The notes under the pieces are model-generated. The model did not search any database and was not told the origin of the DNA. It worked only from the letters and a program-made list of their open reading frames with translations. The translations under genes were made by a program, and so were the position numbers. From Bradyrhizobium mercantei (GTDB lineage Bacteria; Pseudomonadota; Alphaproteobacteria; Rhizobiales; Xanthobacteraceae), in the NCBI RefSeq assembly GCF_001982635.1, contig NZ_MKFI01000004.1:799609-863608 (forward strand): a DNA stretch of 64,000 bases. The letters are read 5' to 3'. Positions 49,736 to 58,328 of the stretch are shown here, in pieces (positions within the stretch are counted from its first letter, which is position 1; each line of letters starts with the position of its first letter).

Positions 49736-50746
49736 CTACTCGTCGACCCTTGTGCGGGCGATGATCTCGGCGGCGCCCTTGTCCAACAGCTCCATGCCGA
49801 CGGCGCGGCCGAGTTCGCGCGGGCGATCCGCCGGTCCGCGCCGCGTCACCTCGATGAAGCCGGCGCCGGCCTCGTCGAGCACGGAAGCGCGCAGCGTCAT
49901 CTCGCTGCCTGCAAGCGTGGCGTGGCCGGCGATCGGCGAGTTGCAGTGGCCGTTGAGCACCCACAGCACCTCGCGCTCGGCCTCGGCGGCAAGCCGCGAC
50001 GGCGCATTGTCGATCCCGGCAAGCCGCGCCCGCGTCGCCCAGTCGGTCTCGACGCATTCGACCGCGACGATGCCCTGGCCGACCGCCGGCAGCATCTCGC
50101 CGACGGAGAAATCGTGCGCGATGCGCGCGGTCATGCCGATGCGCTCGAGGCCGGAGCGCGCCATCACAAGCGCATCCGCCGGCCCGACCTCGCCGCCATC
50201 GGGCAGCCGCTGCTTGTCGCCGCGATCGAGCTTGGCAACGCGCGTGTCGGCGGCGCCGCGATAATGGATCACGGTCGCTTCCGGAAACAGCCGGCGCAGA
50301 TAGGCGGCGCGGCGCACCGCATTGGTGCCGATCATGAAGCCCTTGCCGCGCGCGGCGCGGATCGTGTCGAGCGACAGGCCGGGGCGCAACACGAGGCTGT
50401 CATTGGCGGCATCGCGCGGCAGCATGGCCGCGATGACGAGCCCCGGCGTCTCCTCATTGCCCGGCACGTCCTTCAGCGAATGCATCGCCGCCTGCAGCGT
50501 GCCGGCGCGCATGGCTTCGCGGATCTCGGCGACGAAGGCGCCGCCCTTGCCGCCGTGCCGCAACAGCTTGCTGGTCTGGTCCTGGTCGCCGCGGGTCTCG
50601 AACTTGACGATTTCGACGGCAAGGTCGCCTGCCGAGGCGCGCAGCAGCCGCGCGACCTCGTCCGTCTGCGCGAGCGCCATCGCGCTCTTGCGCGTCCCTA
50701 TCCGCAAAACCTGTCCCGACACGAAAGCTCCGCTGGTGGTCATCAA
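49736..50746 (-). CDS. hemC: Hydroxymethylbilane synthase (porphobilinogen deaminase), divergent
   Basis: 336 residues. Enzyme polymerising four porphobilinogens to hydroxymethylbilane in tetrapyrrole synthesis. LRIGTRKSAMALAQTDEV, FETRGDQDQ, HSLKDVP (catalytic Asp D93) and the dipyrromethane-binding Cys C268 in NGHCNSPIAGHA are present. VGGS-type segments differ from common proteobacterial HemC (RGAADTR instead of RGNVxTR; NGHCNSPI instead of GGCxxPIG), so it may be a second copy. Start at 50746 or 50743. Downstream of pncA by 62 bp. Confidence 0.85.
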   Translation of the reverse strand: MMTTSGAFVSGQVLRIGTRKSAMALAQTDEVARLLRASAGDLAVEIVKFETRGDQDQTSKLLRHGGKGGAFVAEIREAMRAGTLQAAMHSLKDVPGNEETPGLVIAAMLPRDAANDSLVLRPGLSLDTIRAARGKGFMIGTNAVRRAAYLRRLFPEATVIHYRGAADTRVAKLDRGDKQRLPDGGEVGPADALVMARSGLERIGMTARIAHDFSVGEMLPAVGQGIVAVECVETDWATRARLAGIDNAPSRLAAEAEREVLWVLNGHCNSPIAGHATLAGSEMTLRASVLDEAGAGFIEVTRRGPADRPRELGRAVGMELLDKGAAEIIARTRVDE

Positions 50747-50808
50747 CGGCTGGGGATTAGAACAAAAGGCCAGTTAAAACAACGGTTTTTGCCCCAGCTC
50801 GCCCCCGC

Positions 50809-51429
50809 TCAGGCAATATCCTCAACCAGCGCGACGCCGGCGCCGCGCATCGCCGCCGTGGCTGATGCAAGCGAACCGCCGAGATCGATGGCGCGGCAAC
50901 CGGGCAGCACGACCACCGTCTCGAAGCCGAGCCGCCGCGCATCGAGCGCCGAATATTGCACGCAGAAATCCGTCGCGAGCCCCGCCATCACGACGCGCTT
51001 CAGGCCGCGCTCGCGCAAATAGCCGGCGAGCCCGGTCGGCGTCTTGCGGTCGTTCTCGAAGAAAGCCGAATAGGAATCGATCGCGCTGCGGAACCCCTTG
51101 CGGATCACGAGCTCGGCCCGGTCGGTGGCGAGGCCGGGATGAAACGCGGCACCCGCGGTACCCTGGATGCAATGATCCGGCCACAGCGTTTGCGGCCCAT
51201 AGGGCATGGTGATCGAGGAGAACGGCGCCGCGCCCGGATGCGAGGTCGCAAACGAGCTGTGGCCCGCCGGGTGCCAGTCCTGGGTCAGCACGATATGGTC
51301 GAAGCGCCCGGCAAGCTGGTTGACCGCCGGCACGACGGCATCGCCGTCGGCAACCGCCAGCGCGCCGCCCGGGCAGAAATCGTTCTGCACGTCGATGATC
51401 AGCAACAGATCGTCGGGCGCAATCTTCAT
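50809..51429 (-). CDS. pncA: Nicotinamidase/pyrazinamidase
   Basis: 206 residues. Converts nicotinamide to nicotinate for NAD salvage. Catalytic triad D13 (IIDVQNDF), K111 (VIRKGF) and C156 (TDFCVQYSA); metal-binding D51, H53 and H86 in QDWHPAGH and WPDHCIQGT. Shares one base with the stop of the upstream aspartate dehydrogenase gene (TGATG), so the two are coupled. Confidence 0.95.
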   Translation of the reverse strand: MKIAPDDLLLIIDVQNDFCPGGALAVADGDAVVPAVNQLAGRFDHIVLTQDWHPAGHSSFATSHPGAAPFSSITMPYGPQTLWPDHCIQGTAGAAFHPGLATDRAELVIRKGFRSAIDSYSAFFENDRKTPTGLAGYLRERGLKRVVMAGLATDFCVQYSALDARRLGFETVVVLPGCRAIDLGGSLASATAAMRGAGVALVEDIA

Positions 51430-52250
51430 CAGGTGCCGATCCGCAGCGACGCACGCAGCTTGCGCAGGCAGGCGATCACCGACAACGCAGTGATGCGGCC
51501 GGTCTTCGGGTTCTCCGACGGGATGTTCTCGATCATCATCGAGAACCGCGCGGAGTCGGAATCGACCTCGATCCGGTGGGTGTTGCGCGTCACCGTCGGG
51601 TCCGCCCAGATCTCGACCCTGGTGCGGTCGGGGCCGATGCCGGCGAGCGACAGCGCCACCGCGACGTTCAGGTTAGCCGGAAAGCCCTTGGCGGCGTCGC
51701 GCGCGGTCCCTTCGAAGATGCGCAGCGGCTCGGTGATGCCCTCGATCTCGATGTTGTTCTCGACCAGATGCGGCGCGCCGACGAGGCCCGCAACCGGCTT
51801 CCGCGTCACCAGCCTCGCCGAATGAATGGTTCCGATCGCAGCCGCAGTCACCGCATCGAGCCCGATCAGCGCGCCGGTCGGCACGATGATCTGGCCGCCA
51901 TGCGCCCGCGCGAGATCGACGAGGTCCTCGTTCTGCAACAGCGCGCCGACGCTGAGCACGACCGCGGTCTTGCCGCGCTCCACCACCGGCGCCACGATCG
52001 AGCGCACCACCTTGCTCGGCGCGCACTCGACCACGACGTCGGCAACGTCGGCGAGCTGCTCGATCGGCACCAGCTTCGGCGCTGACTTGAGCTCAGCGAC
52101 CCAGCCGCGGTGCTTGTCCGGGCTGTTTGCCGACACCGCAACCAGCGTCAGGCCGTCGATGCCCTGATCGAGCGCCTTGACGACGTCGGTGCCGATCGCG
52201 CCGAGACCGGCGACCGCCACCCGCAGCTTTGCCTTACCGTCTGCCATCAT
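51429..52250 (-). CDS. nadX: Aspartate dehydrogenase
   Basis: 273 residues. NAD(P)-dependent oxidation of aspartate to iminoaspartate, an alternative to NadB for de novo NAD synthesis, or the reverse. Rossmann GLGAIGTDV, VECAPSKVVR, GALIGLDAVTAAAIG, and GFPANLNVAVALSLAGIGPDRTRVEIWADP with the family catalytic region. Overlaps the M20 peptidase stop by 4 bp (ATGA). A second start MADGK lies at 52247. Neighbour pncA supports a NAD role. Confidence 0.92.
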   Translation of the reverse strand: MMADGKAKLRVAVAGLGAIGTDVVKALDQGIDGLTLVAVSANSPDKHRGWVAELKSAPKLVPIEQLADVADVVVECAPSKVVRSIVAPVVERGKTAVVLSVGALLQNEDLVDLARAHGGQIIVPTGALIGLDAVTAAAIGTIHSARLVTRKPVAGLVGAPHLVENNIEIEGITEPLRIFEGTARDAAKGFPANLNVAVALSLAGIGPDRTRVEIWADPTVTRNTHRIEVDSDSARFSMMIENIPSENPKTGRITALSVIACLRKLRASLRIGT

Positions 52251-53668
52251 TTCCCGCCGGCGAGCATCTTGACCAGGCGATAGAGATACTCCTCGCCCTC
52301 GTAGAACGATTTTACAAGCACCCGCTCGTCCTTGCCATGGTTCCGGTTGTCATCGACATCGGCGCCGAGCCCGGAATGGCCGTAGGTCGGAATCCCGGCA
52401 TTGCGCAGGTAGCTGCCGTCGGTCGCGCCGGTGCTCATCACGGGGACGATCGCCGCCTCCGGCCAGAACTCCTTCGACAGCTTCTCGATCGACCCCATCA
52501 CCTCCTCGTTCAGCGGCGACGGCGGGCTCAGCACAGCCTTGCCGGTCGGGGTCACCTCGATCTGCTTGTCGGCAAGCACGCGCTCGATCGCGGCCTGCAC
52601 GCCGTCGACCGGCTCGCCGGGCAGGATCCGGCAATTCACCTTGGCGGTCGCCAGCTGCGGCAACGCGTTGATGGCGTGGCCGCCTTCCAGCATGGTCGCG
52701 ACGCAGGTGGTGCGGAGCTGGGCATTGTAGCCGGGCTTGTCCGACAGCCGCGCCAGCGCCGCCGGGTCGGGCTGCGGAGCCAGGATCGCCCTGATGTCGT
52801 CGGCATTCTCCTTGCTCTCGGTCTCGGCGGTCTTGGCGAAATAGATCCGCGTCGTCTCGTTGAGATTCATCGGGAAGCTGTAGTTGGAGAGCCGGACGAG
52901 GCCTTCGGCGAGGCGATAGATCGCGTTGTCCTTGCGCGGCAGCGACGAGTGGCCGCCGCGATCCTTCACCGTGAGCTGGTAGCCGACCGAGACCTTCTCG
53001 CTGGTCTGCACGCTGTTGCGGATCGCCTTGCCGTTCTTCAGGCCGACGCCGCCGCCTTCGTTGAGCGCGAACTCGGCGTCGATCAGGTCGCGATGGTTCT
53101 TGATCAGCCACTGCATGCCGAGAGCGTTGGAATCGAGGATCTCCTCGTCGGTCTCGAGCGCCACGATGATGTCGCGATCGGGCTTGTAGCCTTCCTTCTT
53201 GTAGCGGATCAGATTGGTGATGAAGGCGGACGCCATGTATTTGTCGTCACTCGAGCCGCGGCCGTAGAAATAGCCGTCCTGCTCGGTGAGCTTGAACGGA
53301 TCGACCGTCCAGTCCTCGCGAAGCGCGGGGACGACGTCGATATGGGCGACCAAAAGGATCGGCTTGCGCGCGCCGGAGCCGTGCAGCCGCGCCACCAGAT
53401 TGCCCTTGTGCGGCGCCGGCGAGAACACGTGCACGTCGCTCTCGGGGAAGCCCGCCGCGCGGAGCCGCGCGCCCATCGCCTCCGCCGCCTTCTGGGTATC
53501 GCCGGTCGCGGTGGTCGTGTTGATCTCGACCAATTCCTGGTAGATGCCGCGGGCGAATTGCTGCTGCTCGGTCAGTCCCTGCGCGCCGGCGCCGGACGCT
53601 AGCAGGATCGGAGCGCACGCTGCCGACAACAGCAGCGAACGAACCATGTTTCGGGCCTTGTGCGACAT
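52247..53668 (-). CDS. M20/M25/M40-family metallopeptidase, exported
   Basis: 473 residues. Signal sequence MVRSLLLSAACAPILLASGAGAQ. Dizinc aminopeptidase fold: metal-binding HIDVVPA, DGYFYGRGSSDDKY, catalytic ETDEEI-type ALETDEEILDS, and later YGHSGLGADV and HGKDERV. Family acts on small peptides, N-acyl amino acids or carnosine-like dipeptides. The exact substrate is unknown. ATG 53668 with GGGAGAG. Overlaps nadX by 4 bp; first gene of the peptidase-nadX-pncA operon. Confidence 0.9.
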   Translation of the reverse strand: MSHKARNMVRSLLLSAACAPILLASGAGAQGLTEQQQFARGIYQELVEINTTTATGDTQKAAEAMGARLRAAGFPESDVHVFSPAPHKGNLVARLHGSGARKPILLVAHIDVVPALREDWTVDPFKLTEQDGYFYGRGSSDDKYMASAFITNLIRYKKEGYKPDRDIIVALETDEEILDSNALGMQWLIKNHRDLIDAEFALNEGGGVGLKNGKAIRNSVQTSEKVSVGYQLTVKDRGGHSSLPRKDNAIYRLAEGLVRLSNYSFPMNLNETTRIYFAKTAETESKENADDIRAILAPQPDPAALARLSDKPGYNAQLRTTCVATMLEGGHAINALPQLATAKVNCRILPGEPVDGVQAAIERVLADKQIEVTPTGKAVLSPPSPLNEEVMGSIEKLSKEFWPEAAIVPVMSTGATDGSYLRNAGIPTYGHSGLGADVDDNRNHGKDERVLVKSFYEGEEYLYRLVKMLAGGK

Positions 53669-53798
53669 CGTGCTCTCCCAGAATTCCACCACCTGATTGG
53701 AGATGAATTCAGACAGGCGACAAGCGCTTTGGCAAGACGGCGAGCCCTTCAATTTCCGCGCGCATGCTCCGCGCTTTCGCGCACGCTATTTGGAGTCC

Positions 53799-54302
53799 TT
53801 ATTTAGCTTCCTTATTAGCATCCTTGGCCGCGATCACCTCGATCTCGACCAGGAAGCCGGGATTGGCGAGAGCCGCGACGCCGACCACCGAGCGCGCCGG
53901 CAGGTTCGGCTGGCTGCCGCCGAAGAACTGGGTGTAGCCCTCCATGAAGGCCTTGAAGTCCATCGGCGCGGATGTGGTGTAGACCAGGAACACCTGCATC
54001 TTGACGACGTCGCCCATGCCGAGCCCCTGGCCTTCCAGAATGGCCTTGATGCGGTTGAGCACGCCGACGGTCTGGGTCTTGGTGTCGCCATAGGCCTGCG
54101 GGCTCGACGGATCGGCGTCCTTGTTGGCGACCGGCGGCACCTGGCCGCTGACATAGACCGTCGTCGTGTTGCCGGTGACGGTCACGGCCTGCGCGATCGG
54201 GAATGTCGAGTTGGGAATCGGATGCCTGACCACGTCGGCACAGGCGACGGTCGCCATTGCCGACAACGCGGCGCCCAGTGCGATCCCGATGAACTTCATC
54301 AA
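53799..54302 (-). CDS. Exported RidA-family protein
   Basis: 167 residues. Unlike cytoplasmic RidA it begins with a signal-type stretch (MKFIGIALGAALSAMATVACA). The RidA core follows: VYVSGQVPP, GDTKTQTVGVLNRIKAILEGQGLGMGDVVKMQVFL and LPARSVVGVAALANPGFLVEIEVIAA, with the imine-deaminating arginine (R137, equal to E. coli R105). It lies downstream of a c-type cytochrome and an FAD oxidase on the same strand. Confidence 0.88.
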   Translation of the reverse strand: MMKFIGIALGAALSAMATVACADVVRHPIPNSTFPIAQAVTVTGNTTTVYVSGQVPPVANKDADPSSPQAYGDTKTQTVGVLNRIKAILEGQGLGMGDVVKMQVFLVYTTSAPMDFKAFMEGYTQFFGGSQPNLPARSVVGVAALANPGFLVEIEVIAAKDANKEAK

Positions 54303-54332
54303 ACTCTCCCCAAATCACTCTTGTTTTGACGC

Positions 54333-54377
54333 GTTTTCTTCGCGCGAACCGGTGCCCACTTCGCCCGAAAACGCTTC
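54333..54377. repeat. ACGCGTTTTCTTCGCGCGAACCGG / CGAAAACGCT repeat
   Basis: Same element as 23332-23380, between the RidA-like and cytochrome genes. It starts 25 bases before the RidA-like start. Confidence 0.85.
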
Positions 54378-54383
54378 TCGTTG

Positions 54384-54791
54384 TCAGCGGCGGGCGTCCT
54401 GGACGTCCTTGGTCGTCACCGCGTCCTGATAGTCGTTGCCGAAGTGCGTCCGCAAATAATTCACAACGGCGGCGACTTGACCATCGGTCATCATGTCGCC
54501 GAACGCCGGCATGCCGCGGCGGCCGTTGACGACGAGGAAGATCGGATAGCTGCCGGATTCGAGATTCTTGTTCCCGGCGAGCGACGGGTAGGTGCCGGCG
54601 CCGCTGGCGCCTGTCGCATCCGGCATGTGGCAGCCCTGGCAGACATTGGCGAACAGCTCCTCGCCGGTCATCTCCACGAAACGGTAGCCCGAGGAGAAGG
54701 TGCGCTTGCCCGCGCCACCATCCTGCCCAAGGGCCGCGGTTGCCGACAGCAGCGCCAGCGCGGCGATCGCAGATGTTCCTGTTCGCATCAT
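54384..54791 (-). CDS. Exported c-type cytochrome
   Basis: 135 residues. Signal TSAIAALALLSATAALGQ, then a class I heme-c domain with CQGCH (C51, C54, H55) and the methionine ligand in GMPAFGDMM. Its start overlaps the flavin oxidase stop (ATGATGA), so the pair is translationally coupled, which makes it the probable electron acceptor of that oxidase. Confidence 0.92.
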   Translation of the reverse strand: MMRTGTSAIAALALLSATAALGQDGGAGKRTFSSGYRFVEMTGEELFANVCQGCHMPDATGASGAGTYPSLAGNKNLESGSYPIFLVVNGRRGMPAFGDMMTDGQVAAVVNYLRTHFGNDYQDAVTTKDVQDARR

Positions 54792-56383
54792 CAGGTCTTC
54801 ACCACGCGTTCGTGCAATCGGGTAATGGCATCGAGCGCGGACAGGATCGCGCCCTCCTGCCAGGCCGGCAGCCGCGAAGCGTGCTCGCCCGCCAGGGCGA
54901 TGCGGCCGTCGATCTGGCAGAGATTGCGGTAATGCTGCGCCCGCCCGGCCTCGGTCCATTCGCCGGCGCAGCCGAGCGTGAACGGTACCCGATGCCAGGC
55001 CACCGCGACGCCGTTCTCGAATTCGCTTTTGTACTGCGGATGGATCTTGGAGCCGAATTCGACCGCGCTGGCAACCCGCTCGGCCGGCGTCATCGCGGTG
55101 AACTCGAAGGAATTGGCGCCCTCGTACAGATAGGCGCCGAGCAGGACGCCGCGGCCGCCGCGATTGAAGCCGTAGTTCGGGTAGCCGATATTCCGGATCG
55201 GCAGGTCGGTGTAGCTGATGCCGCCATAGATCGCGTCGTCCTCCTCCCAGAACCGCCGCTTGAACTGCAGCCCGACCTTCACCGAGGCGGCATAGGGCAA
55301 GGAATCGATCGCGCTCTTCATCGGCGCGCCGACATCGAGCGGCAGCTGGCTCAGGATCGGCAGCGGGATGGTGCAGATGCACCAGTCGGCGGTCGCCTGC
55401 TGCACCGCGGACGAATTGGCCGTATCGACATAGCTCACGGTGACGCCGGAGCTGCTCTGCTGGATCTGCGTCACCTTGGCGTTGTAGCGGATGAGATCGC
55501 CGACCTCGCGTACGAACGCCTTGCCGATCATGTCCATGCCGCCGACCGGCTGGAACATGGTGGTCTGGAAATCGTAATGCGCAAAGCTCTGCACGTAGCG
55601 CCACATTCGCGACCGCAACAGCTCCTGCAGCGGGATCGGATCGCTGGGCAGCGGGTCGGGCATCAGGCCGCCGCCGGGATCGCGCGCATAGCCGCGGACA
55701 TCGGCGGAGCGGAGGTTGGCATTGTACTTGTAGTCGCGATCCAGCGCGCCCCAGTCGCGCAACGCCTGCAACAGGATCTCCTGATCCTCCTTGCTGACGG
55801 TCTCGTCGAGCTTGCCCTGCTGGGCGACTTTGGCGAGCAACTCCGACACGCCGCCCTGGAAATCCGCCTTGATGCTGCGAAAGCGCTGCGGCTTGCCCTC
55901 GAATGCACGCGTCGCGTGCAGATAGGCGTTGTGGTTGAGCTGGATGAAGGGTTCCAGCGTCACATTGAGCCGGCGGCAGTAATCGAGCAGCGCGCGGTGA
56001 TGATAGGGAATCCGCCACGGGCCGGGATTGAGATAGAGCCCCTGCTCGAACTGGCAGGTCTGCTTGAAGCCGCCGAGCTCGGTAAAGCTGTCGCCGCCGC
56101 GGATCGACCAGTTGCGGCCGCCGGCGCGGCTGTTGAATTCGAGGATCTGGACCTTGTAGCCGGCCTTGCGCAGTTCCAGTGCCGCCGTCATGCCGGCAAG
56201 CCCCGCGCCGAGAATCAGCACCGAAGCGCCCTTCACGTCGCCTGCGAGCTTGAGCGGCCCCTTGTAGGCGGACTCGGATGCGAAGCCGAGGCTCGTCATC
56301 GCGTGATACATCGCCGAACTGCCGGCGATGGTCCCGATCAGTGCCAGCAAATCCCGCCGCCTGATCACAGATTCGTTCTGCAC
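54791..56383 (-). CDS. FAD-dependent amine oxidase/L-amino-acid oxidase family protein, Tat-exported
   Basis: 530 residues. N-terminus VIRRRDLLALIG is a twin-arginine signal. FAD-binding VLILGAGLAGMTAALELRKAGYKVQILE (Rossmann GxGxxG 59-64) and NSRAGGRNWSI are followed by the substrate domain and a C-terminal IDGRIALAGEHASRLPAWQEGAILSALDAI, the second FAD site of monoamine oxidases. Coupled to a cytochrome c and an exported RidA, it may act as a dehydrogenase on amines or amino acids. Confidence 0.9.
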   Translation of the reverse strand: MQNESVIRRRDLLALIGTIAGSSAMYHAMTSLGFASESAYKGPLKLAGDVKGASVLILGAGLAGMTAALELRKAGYKVQILEFNSRAGGRNWSIRGGDSFTELGGFKQTCQFEQGLYLNPGPWRIPYHHRALLDYCRRLNVTLEPFIQLNHNAYLHATRAFEGKPQRFRSIKADFQGGVSELLAKVAQQGKLDETVSKEDQEILLQALRDWGALDRDYKYNANLRSADVRGYARDPGGGLMPDPLPSDPIPLQELLRSRMWRYVQSFAHYDFQTTMFQPVGGMDMIGKAFVREVGDLIRYNAKVTQIQQSSSGVTVSYVDTANSSAVQQATADWCICTIPLPILSQLPLDVGAPMKSAIDSLPYAASVKVGLQFKRRFWEEDDAIYGGISYTDLPIRNIGYPNYGFNRGGRGVLLGAYLYEGANSFEFTAMTPAERVASAVEFGSKIHPQYKSEFENGVAVAWHRVPFTLGCAGEWTEAGRAQHYRNLCQIDGRIALAGEHASRLPAWQEGAILSALDAITRLHERVVKT

Positions 56384-56507
56384 CCGCGTTCACCCAGCCA
56401 CTGGTTTCGATGGTGAAAGGAAACGGTTGACGCGATCCGTGTCAAGAAAGGGCACACGCTTCCACATGCACCCACACGCGCTTTTGATGCGTGACGCGAC
56501 CGATCCA

Positions 56508-57260
56508 TCACACCACACGCTCGCGATGCACGCGCCGGCAATCCATCTCGAAATCGAGCCCGACCACCGGCGGCCGGTCGAAATGCCAGGTCAAGCCGTT
56601 GCGCAGCACGCCGCGGCTGCCGAGCTCGCTTTCCAGCACCGGATAGGCGTCGTGCACGGTGTAGAGCTGCACCGCGGTGGTGTCCCGCCACGAGCCATTG
56701 AGCGCGCTCATCCGGCGTTCCATCTCGCCAAGCACGAATTTCGCCTTCGCCAGGATACCGGCCGGACTGGTGTCGCCGGGAGCGACGGTATGATCGCGAT
56801 AATTGGCCTTGCCTTCGACCGACTCGCCGCTTCCGGCCACGACGAAGCTCGCCGGTGCATCCTTCGCAGCCGGCACCGTGTACGAGAAGGCGTGGAAGCT
56901 CGGCTCGCCGGGCGGATCGAGTTTTGGACAGACATTGCTGCGCGCCACCGGATTGACGCCGTCGCGCATCACGCCCCAGGCGATCAGCGTCTCGATGTAG
57001 ATCTCGTTGAAGGCCCTGAACCCGTCCTCGGTGAACGGCGCCGGCGAACGCAATTCGCAGGCGCCGAATGCGGTCAGCGGGCGGCCGGTGGTCTTGATGA
57101 TATCGGCGATCGTTTCAAAGCTAGCTTTCAGCGGCACCGGTTCAGAGAACCTGACGCGCTCGATGGCAAAGCCGGGCAACGCGGCGATGCCACAGGAATA
57201 CTGGCTGACGCCAGGCATGAAGCGGTAGCCGCCGTCGGAAGCCTCGATGGTGCTGGTCAT
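56508..57260 (-). CDS. 2-amino-5-chloromuconate deaminase CnbZ-like / RidA-like protein
   Basis: 250 residues starting at MTSTIEASDGGYRF. Contains SQYSCGIAALPGFAIERVRF, TAFGACELRSPAPF, NPVARSNVCPKLDPPGEPSFHAFSYTVPA and SWRDTTAVQLYTVHD. I recognise these blocks from proteins annotated as CnbZ in other alphaproteobacteria (from memory); the biochemical role here is unknown. Start ATG 57260 with AAGAGG. Upstream of the amine oxidase operon by 124 bp. Confidence 0.7.
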   Translation of the reverse strand: MTSTIEASDGGYRFMPGVSQYSCGIAALPGFAIERVRFSEPVPLKASFETIADIIKTTGRPLTAFGACELRSPAPFTEDGFRAFNEIYIETLIAWGVMRDGVNPVARSNVCPKLDPPGEPSFHAFSYTVPAAKDAPASFVVAGSGESVEGKANYRDHTVAPGDTSPAGILAKAKFVLGEMERRMSALNGSWRDTTAVQLYTVHDAYPVLESELGSRGVLRNGLTWHFDRPPVVGLDFEMDCRRVHRERVV

Positions 57261-57346
57261 GGTGCCTCTTGATGTGGACACAGTGATGCGCTGTCACGAT
57301 GACGTCGCGGGATGCAGGATACACGCGAACGGCCCGATTTCATCAC

Positions 57347-57380
57347 CGCCGTCGTCCTGGTGAAAGCCAGGACGACGGCG
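57347..57380. repeat. 14-bp-arm hairpin CGCCGTCGTCCTGG
   Basis: CGCCGTCGTCCTGG (57347-57360), loop TGAAAG, CCAGGACGACGGCG (57367-57380). Perfect. Repeat unit rather than terminator, as no T-run follows. Confidence 0.75.
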
Positions 57381-57410
57381 GAGTTCTCGATTCAAAACGT
57401 CAACATCGGT

Positions 57411-57513
57411 GTCATCACCCGGCTTGACCGGGCGATCCAGTATTCCAGAGGCAGTCGTTATTGACCCGAGAGGCCGCGGCGTACTGGATCGCCCGGTCAA
57501 GCCGGGCGATGAC
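57411..57513. repeat. GTCATCACCCGGCTTGACCGGGCGATCCAGTA inverted repeat
   Basis: Left arm from 57411 and right arm TACTGGATCGCCCGGTCAAGCCGGGCGATGAC (to 57513) are almost perfect reverse complements, each with its own inner hairpin (CCCGGCTTGACCGGG). Confidence 0.9.
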
Positions 57514-57599
57514 AGCTGTAGGTGGGGACACAGTTTCGCGTTCTCGCGACATGAATCGTCCGAGCTTTGCATTTCGTTTCGCCGCTCTGAAATCAGAGG

Positions 57600-57708
57600 G
57601 CGCAGGGAAAGCCGGGTGCCGATCGCACCCATGGGCCCCGTGCAAAAGGTAGAAAGCACGGGGATAGGACCACAGGTGTAACCGGAAACAACCCGGCTTT
57701 CCCTGCGC
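57600..57708. other. Structured element with 18-bp outer and 8-bp inner stems
   Basis: GCGCAGGGAAAGCCGGGT (57600-57617) pairs perfectly with ACCCGGCTTTCCCTGCGC (57691-57708); inside, CCCCGTGC (57636-57643) pairs with GCACGGGG (57656-57663). A cloverleaf-like fold is possible. I recall the flanking text (CGAGCTTTGCATTTCGTTTCG) as widespread in bradyrhizobial genomes, often misannotated as short proteins. Confidence 0.6.
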
Positions 57709-58069
57709 GATGGGTTACGGCTTACTTCGTGCTCTCCCCGGCGAGACTTGGCTTTGTTGTCACCGTCTCCGCAACGCGCACTGCGCAATTCGAGAGACAC
57801 CTGCCATTAGGGCGTCAGGACCACACGACTTCACCGTCCGCCTCATGCGCACTCGTCAGTTGCGCAATCGGCGTCCACCGCATCTCGACCCGCGTTCGTG
57901 ACGACCGCGAAGCGCCCCTCGTGCCGGGCGAGACTTCGGATTAATAGCATTGAGTCACTATTCTGATAAAGCGAAATATTTTTGCCGTGGGGCCTTGACG
58001 CGTTTTTGCTGAGTTGCCCGTCGGGCACTCTGTACGTCGCAATTGCAAGGGACGCACCGACGGAAGGGC

Positions 58070-58235
58070 TCCCTCCCCCCTTGCGGGGGAGGGCTGGGGA
58101 GAGGGGTGCCACACGGCAGGCTCTCTCCGAATTCGTCACGGCATGCAGGCGATGCAATTGGGCGGTTAGCGCCCTCATCAGTCATCACTCCCGGGGCCAC
58201 CCCTCTCCCCACCCTCTCCCGCAAGGGGAGAGGGA
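58070..58235. repeat. CCCTCCCCCC / GGGAGAGGG repeat
   Basis: CCCTCCCCCCTTGCGGGGGAGGG at left and CCCTCTCCCGCAAGGGGAGAGGG at right, with CTGGGGAGAGGGGTG pairing to CACCCCTCTCCCCA between them. Confidence 0.85.
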
Positions 58236-58328
58236 GCCGGAGAGGCGTGCTCACCTCACCGGTCGCTTCGGATTCTCGGTTCGCGAGCTCCCGGGTACGC
58301 ACCAGAGAATGACGAAAGAACGATCGCC

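Larger units (their letters stand above)
57261..58328. other. 1.07-kb gene-free block of nested repeats
   Basis: No credible gene. From left: a 14-bp-arm hairpin (57347-57380), the GATCCAGTA/TACTGGATC repeat (57411-57513), a large structured element (57600-57708) with a trailing GC-rich stretch to ~57940, an AT-rich patch (57945-58000), the CCCTCCCCCC/GGGAGAGGG repeat (58070-58235) and a partial GAATGACG repeat (~58300). Confidence 0.7.

Noticed and set aside
54384..56393. 669-residue minus-strand frame spanning cytochrome and oxidase
   Set aside because: Only its last ~135 residues (cytochrome c) are real; the rest is the wrong frame of the amine oxidase.
57409..57944. Several 60-90-residue frames in the repeat block
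   Set aside because: They are products of inverted repeats, with no protein-like pattern.
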